Below, in pieces: positions 34,544 to 46,379 of a stretch of DNA of 64,000 nt. How positions within the stretch are numbered: the first letter of the stretch is position 1; each line of letters begins with the position of its first letter. The notes below the pieces were generated by a model. The model saw only the letters and a program-made list of their open reading frames with translations, did not search any database and had not been told where the DNA came from. Source of the stretch: Neodiprion pinetum (taxonomy: Eukaryota > Arthropoda > Insecta > Hymenoptera > Diprionidae); contig NC_060232.1 in the NCBI RefSeq assembly GCF_021155775.2, positions 3,293,257-3,357,256 of the forward strand, read 5' to 3'. A program made the translations under genes and the position numbers.

Positions 34544-36451
34544 TATACGAGAGATGAGATGCTTCTTAGAAATGACACGCCACCGTGGACGAATATTCGC
34601 AGTTCGTGAGCAAAAATTTGCTTTCGAGGTCGAATTTTTAGGCTGAATGACACTGACGATTCAGCAGCACTTCGTTACGGGGTATCCAATGTTTAGGGTG
34701 CTGTGGGTCACCTCACGCTGCGAATGGCGAATTGTCCTTACCGCGAAGCCGACCTTGACTTACGCGGAGGGGATGGGACAAAGGACCAGGTTGTAAATCC
34801 TTGCCGAGGTCATCGTCTCCAACAGCTCCTTGTGTCCGCTCTGCACAATGAAGGGATGCAAGAGGCTACCCAGTTACGCGCAACATCCAGGAACGGCGGT
34901 GCTTCGAGTGTCCTTCGCTCCTTGCTTTTCAAGTTTTCAACTTGCGGGAATGTGTAACGCACAAAGTGAAACAGGTCGGCTGTACCCGCTCCCCTTCACC
35001 CCCGACATCGCCGCTTACCTGCAAGGGTGACTGGCTGACTCGCTAACTGCGTTTACAATTACCTGTACTGTACACAGCCTGACTCGAGGCACCCTTCATT
35101 CTGTGGAGAAAATTACTCCCTGGATTTTGCCGACAGTTTCTCAACTTGTGTCGCGAGGTGAATTTTTTCATGGAGTTTTCATTCGACTCATGTTTTGGCC
35201 GTAAGTCCTGAAGTACTTCTCACCCATTTGCTTTATGGATTGAAGTGGCAAAAGTGCCAATGCTGCTGCAACAAAATTTGTATAATCATTCGATTTGTGG
35301 GTGCATTTTTGTAGTATATATGTGAATATTATTCGTTACTTTATCACAGAATAATGATAACGACGAATGCCATTTCCAGTGAGATGCAGAGATAATGTCA
35401 AACGGTATGAATACAGAATGCGCCAATTGCATTGCAGTGAGATGTGATTTTGACTTGTTTCGTATTACGGTACCCGCATGTATTTTCACTGCGATAAATG
35501 TTCCCGTCATTTCACTCTGCGCAGTCAGCAAAGTGATTCATTTCATTTTATCGCGTATCGATTTTTCGCGCAGTTGGTCCTTTTGGTAGGCATCGAATGA
35601 TGTCCGTCGTATTACGTTGGAACTCGATATGCGTATTTTACGAATTCTAGTTCAAAATCTCATTATACATGCATAGCTCTGTCGTATGCCAGAAATTTTC
35701 GCCACTCAATATACGTAAATGTACAAACAATTAACAAACTGATTCGATGCGGTGTATGTAATTTGCATTTTTACGTAACGCCGACATTGATCATTCGCTG
35801 TGAATGAATGTGGCAGATGTTATGGCCTGAAATGAATATCGTGACGAGCTGTAGGAACAGCCTTACTGAAATAGAAATATACACGTGAGTTTCGTCGTTC
35901 GCTTAATTATGCAATTTGAACTAGCGGAAATTTGTTAGATTGGACAACTTTTGATTACTCTCTTGAAACTTCGGAATAAACTATACGAATCTGCTAATAT
36001 TCGTCATAACAAATGATTAGTTCCAACGATAGCTTTGGTATCTACTCAGGCATATTATTATTTTTTTCCTACCCTCTGACAAATCCTCCCGAACGCAGCA
36101 GAAAAAACCAAACCTTGTTTCTGGGCTCGGTGTTCACGTATTAACAGCAAATGTGACAAAAACAAAAATACGGCTCAATAAAAACGATTTTGTCATCTGC
36201 AATTCTGATCAAACTGAAACGGCGTAAGATAGTTGCGCGAGGAGGGAAGGCAGAGCGTAAACAGAAATAAAGAGAAGAGAGTGAAACTGAGGGAAAAAAA
36301 TCACGGAATTCATGACGAAGGGCGGCGGTGGAGGGGGAAGGAGGAAAATTATTAGAGCTATTTATCAAGCGCATTCGTTGGTCTAGCGATTTTCTTGAAA
36401 TTTGGTCGGTCCCGAAGCGAAGGGGGTTCACCGGCCCGTGGACCATGGCGT
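34544..36451. other. No gene seen
   Basis: Unique sequence, AT-leaning from 35040 to 36370. The stretch 35370-35560 repeats words such as GTGAGATG and its near-complement CATTTCACTCTGC, but without a clean hairpin. No recognisable coding content. Confidence 0.4.
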
Positions 36452-36472
36452 CCCCCCCCCCCCCCCCCCCCC
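36452..36472. repeat. Poly(C) tract, C21
   Basis: Twenty-one consecutive C, the longest homopolymer in the window, followed by C-rich sequence to about 36530. All overlapping frames give poly-P or poly-G peptides. Confidence 0.95.
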
Positions 36473-36882
36473 GTGGCCCCCCCGGCCTCCTCGTTTGCCC
36501 CCCATCTCAACGCCCCCAGACGCCCCCCGTCGTTCGGCCGCGAGGCGGAAGCGAAAGGAAATAAATTACGACCTGGCGTCCAGCGGCGACTTGTACGGGA
36601 CTCGGTTCTGAGTTCATCCTTCGGAACCCCTTCCAATCCGGGGAATTATTAATGCTTTTCAATTTCCACCGGTCCTACTGTCTTTACCCGAGGAGCAGAA
36701 CAAATAAACAAATTACGCAATTAGAAACAACCCCTTACTTAGCTCTTCCAATCCATCAAACCGGGTTTCACTATTTATATCAGCCAGTTTTGCCGTTTGT
36801 AAGCGAGGGCAGCCCCTCCGCAAGCTCTTCGCTACTCGCGATGGGCTTTTGTTGAACAGGCTGGTTCGATTAGCAGCATGGA

Positions 36883-37266
36883 TTACTGATTAAAATCGTT
36901 TATTCGGTCGGCCAACGTCTCGGATATCAACGTCGTGGTATCGGAAAGAGGGCGACGTTTCAAATTGAACAGATGTCGACCGTGTTGCCGCCGGTGCTTC
37001 TGAAATAGATAAAAGCTGTCGCAGAGGGAATAATCAAGGTGTATCCACTTAGATTCGGTTTTCCCAAGGCTCTTGAATTCTTCGGCTATCGTTGATTCGT
37101 TCTGTCCGTACGCAGGTGAGCGCGGCGAGATGAGGACGAAGGATAAGGACGATGTCACCGGCATCGATGCACCTTTCGTTTTTGAAGCCGCTTTCCCTCG
37201 AACCGCTTTCGGTAGCACCGGCCAAGGTATCATTAAGCTCTCATTATTCAAATTTGACTTTTGCAT
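36883..37266 (-). CDS. Candidate open frame, 127 aa, unrecognised
   Basis: I do not recognise this protein. The ATG at 37266 (minus strand, aaatATGc) opens a repeat-free frame of 127 codons. The product is hydrophilic and rich in S, K and L, begins MQKSNLNNESLMIPWPVLPK, and has no signal peptide or membrane segment. An 86-codon plus-strand frame overlaps it (37073-37333), and CGCAG|GTGAGC on the plus strand near 37113 is a good donor consensus, so the region could equally hold a plus-strand exon. Chance openness is not excluded. Confidence 0.12.
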   Translation of the reverse strand: MQKSNLNNESLMIPWPVLPKAVRGKAASKTKGASMPVTSSLSFVLISPRSPAYGQNESTIAEEFKSLGKTESKWIHLDYSLCDSFYLFQKHRRQHGRHLFNLKRRPLSDTTTLISETLADRINDFNQ

Positions 37267-37416
37267 ATTTAATCGTGACCAGCGCCATCCTCTTATATCA
37301 ACGCATTACATGCGCGCGGTGTTACAGAGATAAAGTATAATAGCACGATGGTTTGCTACCTAATGATGATGACCGACCCCGGCATGCTCCCGTATTTATA
37401 GGCAGAACAACGCGTT

Positions 37417-38040
37417 ATGCTACCGCTTCGTAATATCTGTAATACGGTGCCGAGAACGCCATTTTCTCGGCTCAATGTAACCGCCGAGAGACGTGAAAAT
37501 ATAAAATGGCTGAGTGGACAGCCGGCTTCGTGGACCGCTAAGCCGGTCAAGCTTTGCTCGGAACACCGCTTATGTTTCATGCATTTCTCACCGAATCACA
37601 GCCGGGCAGATTCTCGCACGAAATGCCAAATTCCATTCCGTACTATTGATCTCGACTTCGCGATCCCTTTCAACCAAACTCGGATGATTTATTACCCCAA
37701 TGATCAATCTTTATCACCAAGATCCGCCTGCCGCGATATTCACATGATGAAATCGCGTAAGTTGTGCGAAATGTGTAAAAAGGGCTGCTGAATGGGAAAA
37801 AAAGTTCACTTATCATGCACTTCTGACGGGTTTTCGATTATTTATAAAATCGTCTATCCGCTCACACCGACTGTTTCGCCGTCCATCGAGCAGATGGATG
37901 ATAATAGAGGTAAATTGGCGGACAAAGTGTTGCTTGCGGATGATGTAGGTAGTAGTACAGTTAGTACCGCGTCATCCATCATTCGTGTTTGCGTTCTCTC
38001 GGTATTTCTTGCTTCGTATATTATGTCTGTATGTACCTAG
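37417..38040 (+). CDS. Candidate frame, 207 codons with one internal TGA
   Basis: An ATG-started frame of 124 codons ends in TGA at 37789-37791. The next codon is ATG, and the same frame continues for 82 more codons to 38040. The first part has several cysteines near its end (LCEMC, then KKGC) but no complete zinc-finger spacing. The second part begins MGKKVHLSCTSDGF and ends in a hydrophobic segment (CVLSVFLASYIM), a possible tail anchor. Explanations: two chance frames, a pseudogene with one stop, or readthrough at TGA. I recognise no family. A third plus frame in another phase follows (37985-38338). Confidence 0.15.
37450..37470. repeat. Small inverted repeat around a GCCATT core
   Basis: CCGAGAA and TTCTCGG form a perfect 7-bp stem around the 7-base loop CGCCATT. 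Short enough to be chance. Confidence 0.4.
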
Positions 38041-39186
38041 AAAACATTTTTATACACACATCGTACGTATCTGGCCACGCATAAATAGTGATTTCCTGAT
38101 GTTTCTGTACTACTGTCGCTACTGCGGAGCCTACGGACAGCTTATACGACGATATTTTCTGGGACGTGATTTGTTGCCAGGAAAACGCGGCATATTTCTA
38201 TTAAAATCTATAGGCAAGACGTCCATGATGACGTATGGAGTAAACCGACTCCCGTCTTCTTCTGGAAATCACCTCAGATATAAGACGACTGAGATAAGCA
38301 AGTGTATAAGAAGAGAGAAGCAAGCAACTCATCCGTGAATCCAAACCGGGATTAAGCGGATTCGCGTTCAGCCGGTCTAGTAAAATATGTGAACAAATTA
38401 AGCGTGGATCCCGTCGTTTATTCCCTCGAACAATACGCAATTTATTTCGATAAGACGCAAGCTCAATATGACGCGATATTCAACCTGTCAGAACAATTTA
38501 ATCACGCTCACCGAATCCCCTGTTCCGCCACACGTTAGGATCTATTTATCAAATTCACGACTCTCTTCCATTCTAACAATGAGCTTGAAGTAAGAATATA
38601 TGTCAACCAAACTTGCGTAACGCAACGTCGTCCGGCTACCTCGAATCATTTAGCCTAATGGGCTTCGACTGGAGTGATGATTGAGTCGTGTACCTGCCTC
38701 GATGCGCCTGGATATATTTATGGCGGAAATTCGGGTGCCCAGGTAAATATTGGACAGCATTATAAGCGAAGGTCTAATGTAACGAGTTAGCGAGCTGTTC
38801 GGGATTTGTTTCACTTCCTTAACGACAGTTAAACGCTTGGAAGGGTGGAAAAGGTTCGGGTTACAACTTCTTATTCAACATTTATTGCGCCTTCAACCCC
38901 TTGAGCTACTTCCGAAGAACATCGTGCGCTGCCTTGGCTCTTGAGGGTGAATTATTGTACTGTTTGTAAATTGAGCAGAGAGCGCGAAGCCATTGGAAGG
39001 TGAAAATATTGTTCGATGAAGTAAAGACAAAACGAGCACCGTCCAAATTTCACGGGCGAAGAAGCGTTGATGGGAATAAGTGCCGACTGTGTCAAAACTC
39101 CCACATAAATCATAAAACGAAACCTTACTGCATCTCGTTTTAGTCAACTAATAGACGGCTTTGCCTTGTTTCCTGTCAGCATAGAC
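38041..39186. other. No gene seen
   Basis: Unique sequence. Around 38690-38780 a block with TATATTTATGG and GGTAAATATTGG words has the look of a regulatory element, without testable support. No splice or coding signal. Confidence 0.4.
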
Positions 39187-39202
39187 TTTTTTTTTTTTTT
39201 TT
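39187..39202. repeat. Poly(T) tract, T16
   Basis: Sixteen consecutive T. Confidence 0.9.
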
Positions 39203-39534
39203 GTTTTTCTGCTGTTGTGAATGTCTTCTGTTACCCACGACGACGCGTTCGAATGCGATTATCAGCTGCTCAGGCTTCAGGCTCTTGAGTTCGTTGCGTC
39301 TGAATATTATGCTAAAAAATACAGCTGTTATTGTCGAAAAGCGTGATTATCCGTGTCGACGAGGTGCTTTCAGCGTTTGAATATGATAATTTCTCGAAAT
39401 GGAAGGGATCGAGATCGTTGGCAGGTTCTTTGGAGCGGCAAGAAAGTCGAAAGTGTAATATTCGTTAGATCGGGCGACCGTTTGCAATAAAGTTGAACCT
39501 TTCTTTTCGCTTGTCGCGAAAATTTAATTTTCCT

Positions 39535-39552
39535 CTTCTTCTTCTTCTTCTT
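39535..39552. repeat. (CTT)6 microsatellite
   Basis: Six perfect CTT units. Confidence 0.95.
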
Positions 39553-40070
39553 CTCTGCCTTCTCGCAGGGTTAACCGCATACAGAGATCATACGTTTTCG
39601 CAGCTCGTGAAAGAACCGACGTCGCGGAGCGAGAAGGTGGCCCGAGTTGGCTCGCCGGGTGAACCAGGTCGCTCTAAGTACTTGGCTAATGTCACTCGAA
39701 AAGGGTGGCACTTTGGAGGGTTGGGGCAAGAAGTGTAGATAATAGGCAGCGGACGGGGATGACTTGTTGCCGAACGAAAGCAAGAAGAGAAGTGTGTTTC
39801 GTCTGAGGATGAGCGTTGGTAGACGGTTCAGTCGGCGGTGAGCATCCATCAAGTTGATGTCTTTGTTCTTGGTCCAGAGGCGCGACGGGGAAGATGATGA
39901 GGGCATCCCGTTCCCTCCCTCCCTCCCTCATTCTCTCTTCCTCTCTTCCAGCCTCGACATGCACGCACAGAGGCCACGGAAAAACTCGCCCCCTGCCCCT
40001 GCCGGTGTGCCCTCGATCCGTCAAACGTCAGTGATCGCTTTTTTCGATTCCCAGAGTGTGACGCCCAGTC

Positions 40071-40106
40071 AGCCAGCCAGCCGCAGCCAAACCCGAAGCC
40101 AAAGCC
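40071..40106. repeat. AGCC-type degenerate repeat in a leader-like stretch
   Basis: (AGCC)3 at 40071-40082, then related AGCC words (cagccaaac, gaagccaaagccc) to 40106. Such runs are frequent in insect 5' leaders. It precedes the ATG at 40155. Confidence 0.5.
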
Positions 40107-40154
40107 CAGCTGCTTGCCTAGCTCCGGTCGCTTCTCCGCCTGTACGCCGCGCTG

Positions 40155-40439
40155 ATGGACCCCATTTTGAATCCCACCGAGCTGACGAGGATCATTCAAT
40201 TCAAAGGCGAACGCGCGAGCAATCTGCCGCATCTTCGGCATCCCTCTTCATCCTTTCTTGTCAAACCCACAACGTCACGGAATCGCATTTTTCATGTATT
40301 TTACGAATGCCGAGTCGAGGAATCCAGCGTCTCCGGAACTCATTGTCCGACACTGGAGTTTCCAGCAGTCTTTCAATCTCATTCGCGCGATCGACCGAGA
40401 CTCGAAATACAAATATCAGGGGCGGGGGGGTACGTTTGA
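40155..40439 (+). CDS. Candidate coding exon or frame, 94 aa, unrecognised
   Basis: I do not recognise this protein. ATGG at 40155 (context gctgATGg) follows a CAGTCAGCC-containing, leader-like stretch. The frame runs 94 codons and begins MDPILNPTELTRIIQFKGER, which has a balanced composition for an N-terminus. It contains no simple repeat until a G run near its end, where GG|GTACGT (GT at 40430-40431) could be a donor, making this a first coding exon. Against it, a second plus-strand frame in another phase is open for 202 codons across the same bases (39854-40462), and a minus frame also overlaps. One of these at most is real. Confidence 0.18.
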   Translation: MDPILNPTELTRIIQFKGERASNLPHLRHPSSSFLVKPTTSRNRIFHVFYECRVEESSVSGTHCPTLEFPAVFQSHSRDRPRLEIQISGAGGYV

Positions 40440-40798
40440 GTAAACAAAAAGCGGGACCGTAACGTTTCGCTTTCTCGTGCCCCTACAGTCTTTGCCTTTC
40501 CCCTTGGCGAATATTAACGGTGGGATAATTACCGGCCGTCTCCACGATCATGCCAGGTACGGGATCGACAACAAGAGCACAGAGAGACTGGGAGCGTTCG
40601 AGAAGGATTTGATCCTGTCGTTGAAGCATCTGATCCCTATCGCCTGGTGTAAGCCATCATTCATGCCTCCCTCTTTCGAGAGCTAATCAACGCGGAGTAT
40701 CCGGAGCATCTTGATGTTTGCTCTCGTCGCGCGCGCAAGAATGCTTTCAGGGTCCTTCGGGGCGCTCTCGGTCCCGCATTCCATAACGCGCACGGTGC

Positions 40799-40848
40799 GT
40801 TCCGTTCTGTTCTGTTCTGTTCTGTTCCGTTCGGTTCCGTTCCGTTCC
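40799..40848. repeat. Pentanucleotide array GTTCY, ten units
   Basis: Ten 5-base units in register: one GTTCC, four GTTCT, then GTTCC, GTTCG and three GTTCC. A block of T variants flanked by C variants suggests local unit amplification. Confidence 0.95.
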
Positions 40849-41329
40849 GGCGTAGGTGGCAGAGGGTTGAACGCGCGGCACGGGGCGGTGGGACAGAGAC
40901 AAAGAGATGCGAGAGGGAGAGCGAGAGAGTGGTGAGTGTCTCTTGGTACCTACGACTACGAACGGTGTGTGTCGGTATTGGCTACGTGTAGGTGTACGTA
41001 TAGACATGGACTGGCTGGCTGTCTCCAGGGGGAGAAGAGGTGGAGGGGTGGGCGGACCGGGGCGGGGGAGGACCGGGTAACGAGCCGCGGCAATTAATAT
41101 CGCCGGGTTTCCACAATGCGCTTGCAAATGAAAGGCCTTTGTGACGTGTGATTGCGTTACCCAGTGAATAGTTGAGTAATGGCGGTCGGTGAGGCTGCCT
41201 CCGCCGCCGCCGCCGCCGAACCGCGGACCTACGACTTTAACGCTGTGTGCGTCCCCCGTCGCACCCACTACCCCCTGTTCGTGAATGTTATAACGTGCCT
41301 ACGTGATCACGCGGTACCTACGCCAAGGT
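40849..41329. other. No gene seen; (CCG)6
   Basis: GC-rich. (CCG)6 at 41201-41218 and GA-rich words near 40895-40935. A minus-strand frame of 173 codons (40747-41268) spans the pentanucleotide array and the CCG repeat and is not trusted. Confidence 0.5.
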
Positions 41330-42160
41330 TTTGCCCTCAACTATAACCAATAGATCCGGCGAGTACCTTATACCTATAACCATTCCGCCTTGAACCAACC
41401 GCGCTTTTTATCCTCTACCAAATACACCGGCTTGTAACACCTTTCATGCACGCGTATACGATAACATGTAGGTAGGTACATGATCCTCGGTCTGCTGAAT
41501 GAACAAATTATACCGATAAATAAAATCGCGATGCTGTTTCGTTTCTCATTGAATCAAGTTACGAGGAGATTTAACCTTCTCGGATTATATTGCTTTTTCG
41601 TGCTGTGTAGTCAGCGTTATAATAGATGATTAGAATAAAATTTCTGTCCAGTAGCGCTGAAGAATAGTTTAGCTCAACCTAGAAAATAAATAAACGACAT
41701 CAGGACAATAAAATCGTCTGAATCTATTCAAATGTGGTTCGTACCTTACAAGTGTGATGTTATGATCATACTCTGGTTGAAAATCAAACGTAGCGTAGTA
41801 TAGGTATTGCAGAATTTTTATAAAAATGTTTTGAAATTTGGAAGAAACCGATCTTTAAAATGATTCGATTTAATTTTAAGCGAACGATTTCAATGTCAGA
41901 TAATTCACAAATAATACAGTCCAGTGAAAATACCTACTATATCCATAAATTTTCATAAGGAAATATACAATGTGAAATATGAAGGTGTATGAATTTGGTG
42001 AGGATCTGATAAGGCAGGAAATCGACGGGGGAGTTTGATGGGGAAAGAAGTGGTTTTAGTAATTCAAAAAAATCCGTCAATATTGTTTGAGCAAATAATA
42101 AAATATATAAGGGAAGGGAGGACAAGGGCGGGCATTATCCAAATAGAAATATGAATAAAT
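41330..42160. other. AT-rich block without convincing reading frames
   Basis: Strongly AT-rich with many AATAAA/TTTATT words. The only frame, 62 codons on the minus strand, is compositional. Flanked on both sides by GC-rich sequence. Confidence 0.55.
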
Positions 42161-43512
42161 AATGCGGGCTGCGAGGTGGCCGTGCGAGCGGAGGAAAAGC
42201 ACGCACACAAACGCGCGCGCATCGCCGCACCGGCACGGCACAGCGCCGCGGAGCGAGCAGCGAACCTCGCGGACTATGAGTAATATCGCCGGGGTTTTCC
42301 ACCCCCCCGAGCCACCCCCGGGCCACCCCAGGGAGGGGCCACCGATCCATCAGCGTCCCACCACCCTCGCCTTTCCGCCACTCTCATTTTTCTCCGCGGG
42401 CCGCGCTCCATCATTCCGCGTCACATCCGCCTCTCCCTTTTCCACCCTTGAGCCGCCCCTGAACCGCCCTCTAACCGCCCCTGGCTCGCTACTGATTGCA
42501 CTTTCCAAATTCATTACAGCACCGTCGTTCTCAGAGCCTCCCTTGCTACACGTCGTTCTTCGCTTCTACACGTCTTCGCGGATTCCTTCACACCCTTGGC
42601 AAAAAGTTTTTACGATCCCTGCTTGACGGTAAAAGAAAGAAACAATTTTTTTTTCTCTAAATTCAATATTATTTCACCGTATCATCAAACTCGGGGACAC
42701 TAAATTTCGTACATTTGATTCTCTTGATTGATTCGAAACGGGATAAAAAAAGCCGATAAAAATTTGCTCAACGGAATGGCTCTTACTTATGTTGTTATTT
42801 AGCCAGCGTAAATCAACCTCTCTTTGCTTATTTTCTGATAAAATTTTCGCAGAGCCTGTACCCTAGCTATATATATGTATACATATATACAATAAGAGAA
42901 TAATCTTCGTTCCTGCCTCTGATGGGCCGCTCGCTTTGGTTCAACTTTAATCATTTAGAGCCAGGTTATAATTGTAAGCAATTAAATTAATAACCGAGGG
43001 CATTTGTCAATACATACGGAGTAACGTACAACGATCTATCTGGATAGCTACTGAATTGAATATGCAAAGGTGGAGTTATGTACGTATCTCAAGCCTTATG
43101 CCCGGTCTTTTATAAAATATCGATACCTCATGTTTTCATCTCCTTCTTCATATACGACGTTACACATCGCTTTTATACCCGGCGCTGCAATGTTCTTTTT
43201 TTTCTCTCCAAAAAACAGAATTCCTCTCCCGCGATTTTCAAACAAGCAAGACGATTATGAATGGAAAATTGTTATAATTTAACTGCAAGCAATTTGTACT
43301 GATAAGAAACACGTTTTCACCTTTTACGCTGTACACGCAGCGACGAATTATTCGGTTATAATAAGTGGGAAACGACGAAAAGCGGTGCGGGTTAGGCGTT
43401 GGTAGCCGCGGTTAACTATAATCATGAGCGTCATCATCATTAGGTGTCAGCGGAGTGCCACAAGACCGACTATTAGCGGGCGGACTGATGGACGCCGTGG
43501 TTCCCGCGGCTG
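42161..43512. other. No gene seen
   Basis: GC-rich to about 42530 (a 154-codon plus frame there has a P/S/R-rich composition typical of such DNA), then AT-rich. At 42870-42889 lies TATATATGTATACATATATA, a 20-bp palindrome that is low-complexity AT sequence. Confidence 0.45.
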
Positions 43513-43803
43513 ATGCTGCCGTTATCTATGCGTGCTTCGAGCCTAGTCGAGTTCTCACTTTATCGACAAACTCAAGCGCTAGAGGACCCCGAGCATTGCG
43601 TGCTCTTCTCGACCTTCGTTACTGAAACCAACCCCTGTAACATGCACTCGTTCGCTTTACAAGTTAATCCTCGAGTAGAGTCAGCAACGGAATTTTTCGC
43701 AATTGAAACAACAATGAAGTTGCTGAGAATTTTGGAATCGATTTCTGCGTTTGATTGTTTCAAGCGAGGGTCAGTTTGCAATAATTTTTATGTAATTAAA
43801 TGA
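43513..43803 (+). CDS. Candidate open frame, 96 aa, unrecognised
   Basis: I do not recognise this protein. ATG at 43513 opens a repeat-free frame of 96 codons ending in TGA. The product begins MLPLSMRASSLVEFSLYRQT, is acidic in its middle and hydrophobic towards the end, and holds five cysteines without a clear spacing pattern. A 69-codon antisense frame overlaps. No signal peptide and no splice consensus at either end. Chance is as likely. Confidence 0.12.
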   Translation: MLPLSMRASSLVEFSLYRQTQALEDPEHCVLFSTFVTETNPCNMHSFALQVNPRVESATEFFAIETTMKLLRILESISAFDCFKRGSVCNNFYVIK

Positions 43804-46350
43804 GTATCGGGAACTTTTTCTCTTCTGCAATAGAAATATATACGAATATCGCAACATTTGAGAAAATCAAAACGCGGGGTAAAAGTAGCGTACCTACAGC
43901 GATTTTTCGCAGGGTGAAAAATCACACGCGAAGCACAGAGATCGTTTACGGAAACCGCAGGGCGTAAAAATGACAATTTGTCATCTAGTGCGTCTAGGGA
44001 CAGGGAGGCCATGACGCCTGTGTTTTAGCCTGGGGTAAATTCTCCGCAATTTTCTTCGATATTGCTGGACGTATCGACGCCTTTTGATTCATAGTTATTG
44101 TACGCCTAAGTATGACAGCTTGACGTTTACCGGCGATCATCGCGGGAATCGTGTTAAAACTACGCGGAAAGATGGTCGACATTTGTCTTTTCCCTTGACA
44201 AACGCGTATCCACGTGTGGAAACTACTCCGTGTACTCCGTGGCCGTCACCCAAGTGATTTTAGCCAAAACGTAGCGTTATTTCGGTGCCATTATCATTTC
44301 ACCCGAAGTAGGCATTCACCGTTTTCTCATGCACTGTCGTTTTCATTCGGCGATGCCAAATCTTCTGGCTGGAAATCGCTCGTCATTCGACGTCGATAAT
44401 GGAGGGTGTCCAGAGAAAACGTACCCTGAAAAATTACCGGGTGAATGTCGACCATCGGTCAAACTCGTGCATTAGTTCCGAGAAGTTTTTAATCTCGTTT
44501 CGGTGATCCAAGATTGGTTTTTACGCCGCAGCGTTTCATGGCAGCCGATCAACCGTTGATCAGATCCCTCTGCGCGGTGATACGACGGATATACTTCAGC
44601 CGTGTAATCAAATACGCATTAGCCCATTTCAACCCCTCGTCGTTGGTTCAAAACTTGACTTTTCGTGGCTGTGGTTTCGACCACGCCCGAACGACCGGCC
44701 GCAAAACAACTGTTTGCATAGACGCGTGTCAAATCACCCTCGCGACACGTACGCCTATGACGTAGGGGTGTTGGTGCGGGGCCAAGGGCCGTATTTCTGC
44801 GTGTATATGCGCCTATATTACACGCTGGGACGTTGCGGAGGTCCGACGATGGCCGCGGCCTGAAAGTCGGCCGCATGCGGAGGCACGCAACTCTGCAATC
44901 AGCGGCGTATCCTCGAGAGCGTGGACCCCGCGATCCACTACCCGTTTCGTTCGTGCAGCGATCCCCGATGCCCAGCGTCGCGGCGCCTCAGGCATGCCGA
45001 AAGCAAACGGAGGGAAAAAAAAATCGCTGATCGTTGCAGCTCCGAAGTAGCCTCTTGAACGTCGTGCACAAAAGCACCGCGTGGTCATCTTCACCGAGAT
45101 TCTTCTTTTGGTCACTCAGGAAAAGCTTAAGGTTATCGGACACCGCGAGTTCTCGGCTTATGGACTTTTGCATTTTTCACTCGTTCTGAACCCGCATCAA
45201 CGACTTCGAATTTTCACATGTACGGACATACGCTGAGAAATTGGTACGGATATATATTATCGCGTGGTCTCGGAAGGCAGCGAGTGAACTCGACAACTAT
45301 CAGCCGATGGTTTGTTCTACTATACGTCTATGTAACGCCCTTTCTCGTAGGTACACAAGCGAACAGTCCGACTTTCTTTTGCGTTCGAACGATCGCGCCA
45401 CGAGTGGAAATGCGAAACGTACTGTTACCTCGATACCGAATCGCAGAAAGGTCAAGTGCCTTGCACAAGTCGCGGGTCAACGGTGGAAAAGCGAAAAATG
45501 AATGGCGTGTTTTCACACAGGCCCTGGAAATTCGCACACGGCTCAACAACCGAGTGCAATGCACAATCAGCGAATAGGTCAGGAAAAATGATCACCTTCC
45601 GAACGCTTTATCTTGATGTCCCCCCGCCCCATGCCGGGTCATTTCCTTGGACAGTGGTCTGAAAAGCTGTGCGGTGTATGCAATCTTGGAATAAAATATG
45701 GTCACCCCGATTCGGTGGACAACTCGCATTGATCTCCGGCATGTGAATTTGAAAACCCGCGACAATCTCGGCGTGTCCGGGCCGAGCTCGGATAAGAGAT
45801 TTTTGCGTATCGGGCCCAATTCGTCGAGGGCTCGGAGAGGAGGAAAATGCGAGATAGAACGCGAAGGATTGAGAGGAGGATAAGCCGAGGGGGAGAGGGA
45901 GAAAAAGAGAGAGAGCAGCGAGTGGGGCGAACGAGACGGAGCGGGACGGTTGAAGGTAGAGGGGAGGGGTGTTATTAATCTGGTGTCGAGTTGAGCAACA
46001 AAGTTATATAGGAGCTCAGGAAATGAAACACGAGAAACCTCCCTGGCAGACCCGCCTGTCCCCTCGGCCGCACACCGCCGGCCTCTGCAATTCTATATCC
46101 AAGTTTGAATGTATTGCCCGGGCAGCAACCCTTCCTCCTCCAACTCCGGTCAGATGAAGATATAACAATCGCAACTCGCCGCGCCGGCCCGCGATGGATA
46201 CATGCATATTTATACCGTGTCCATTCTCTTCCCATGACACGGATCGTCCTTCCCCATTGCTGCTTCGTATCGCCCTGACCATATACACGACTTCGCGTAC
46301 CTGCCGCTGACTATTTGCTTATTGCAAATTCACAGTGAGGGATAACCGCA
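43804..46350. other. No gene seen
   Basis: Unique sequence of mixed composition, GC-rich at 44800-45010. Short frames on both strands only. 45965-46160 is an unbroken unique block; no motif class stands out. Confidence 0.4.
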
Positions 46351-46379
46351 ATGAAACATTTTTTTCAACTTGACTTTCG
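46351..46379 (+). other. Candidate short coding exon ending in a donor
   Basis: ATGAAACAT at 46351 (context cgcaATGa) reads MKHFFQLDF plus two bases and then meets CG|GTAAGTACG, a strong splice donor with GT at 46380-46381. Without splicing the frame stops at once (TAA within the donor). The sequence downstream turns AT-rich as an intron would. No partner exon was found, and an ATG this close to a donor is expected by chance several times in 64 kb. Confidence 0.12.

Noticed and set aside
37593..37605. ATCACAGCC, the seed of the miR-2/miR-13 family
   Set aside because: Only the seed matches; no hairpin arm is found upstream.
37777..37797. GC-TGA context reminiscent of a selenocysteine GCU motif
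   Set aside because: No selenocysteine insertion element was looked for successfully, the surrounding protein is unlike thioredoxin reductase, and many insects have lost selenoproteins.
42870..42889. Second 20-bp palindrome
   Set aside because: Low-complexity TA sequence, where palindromes are expected.
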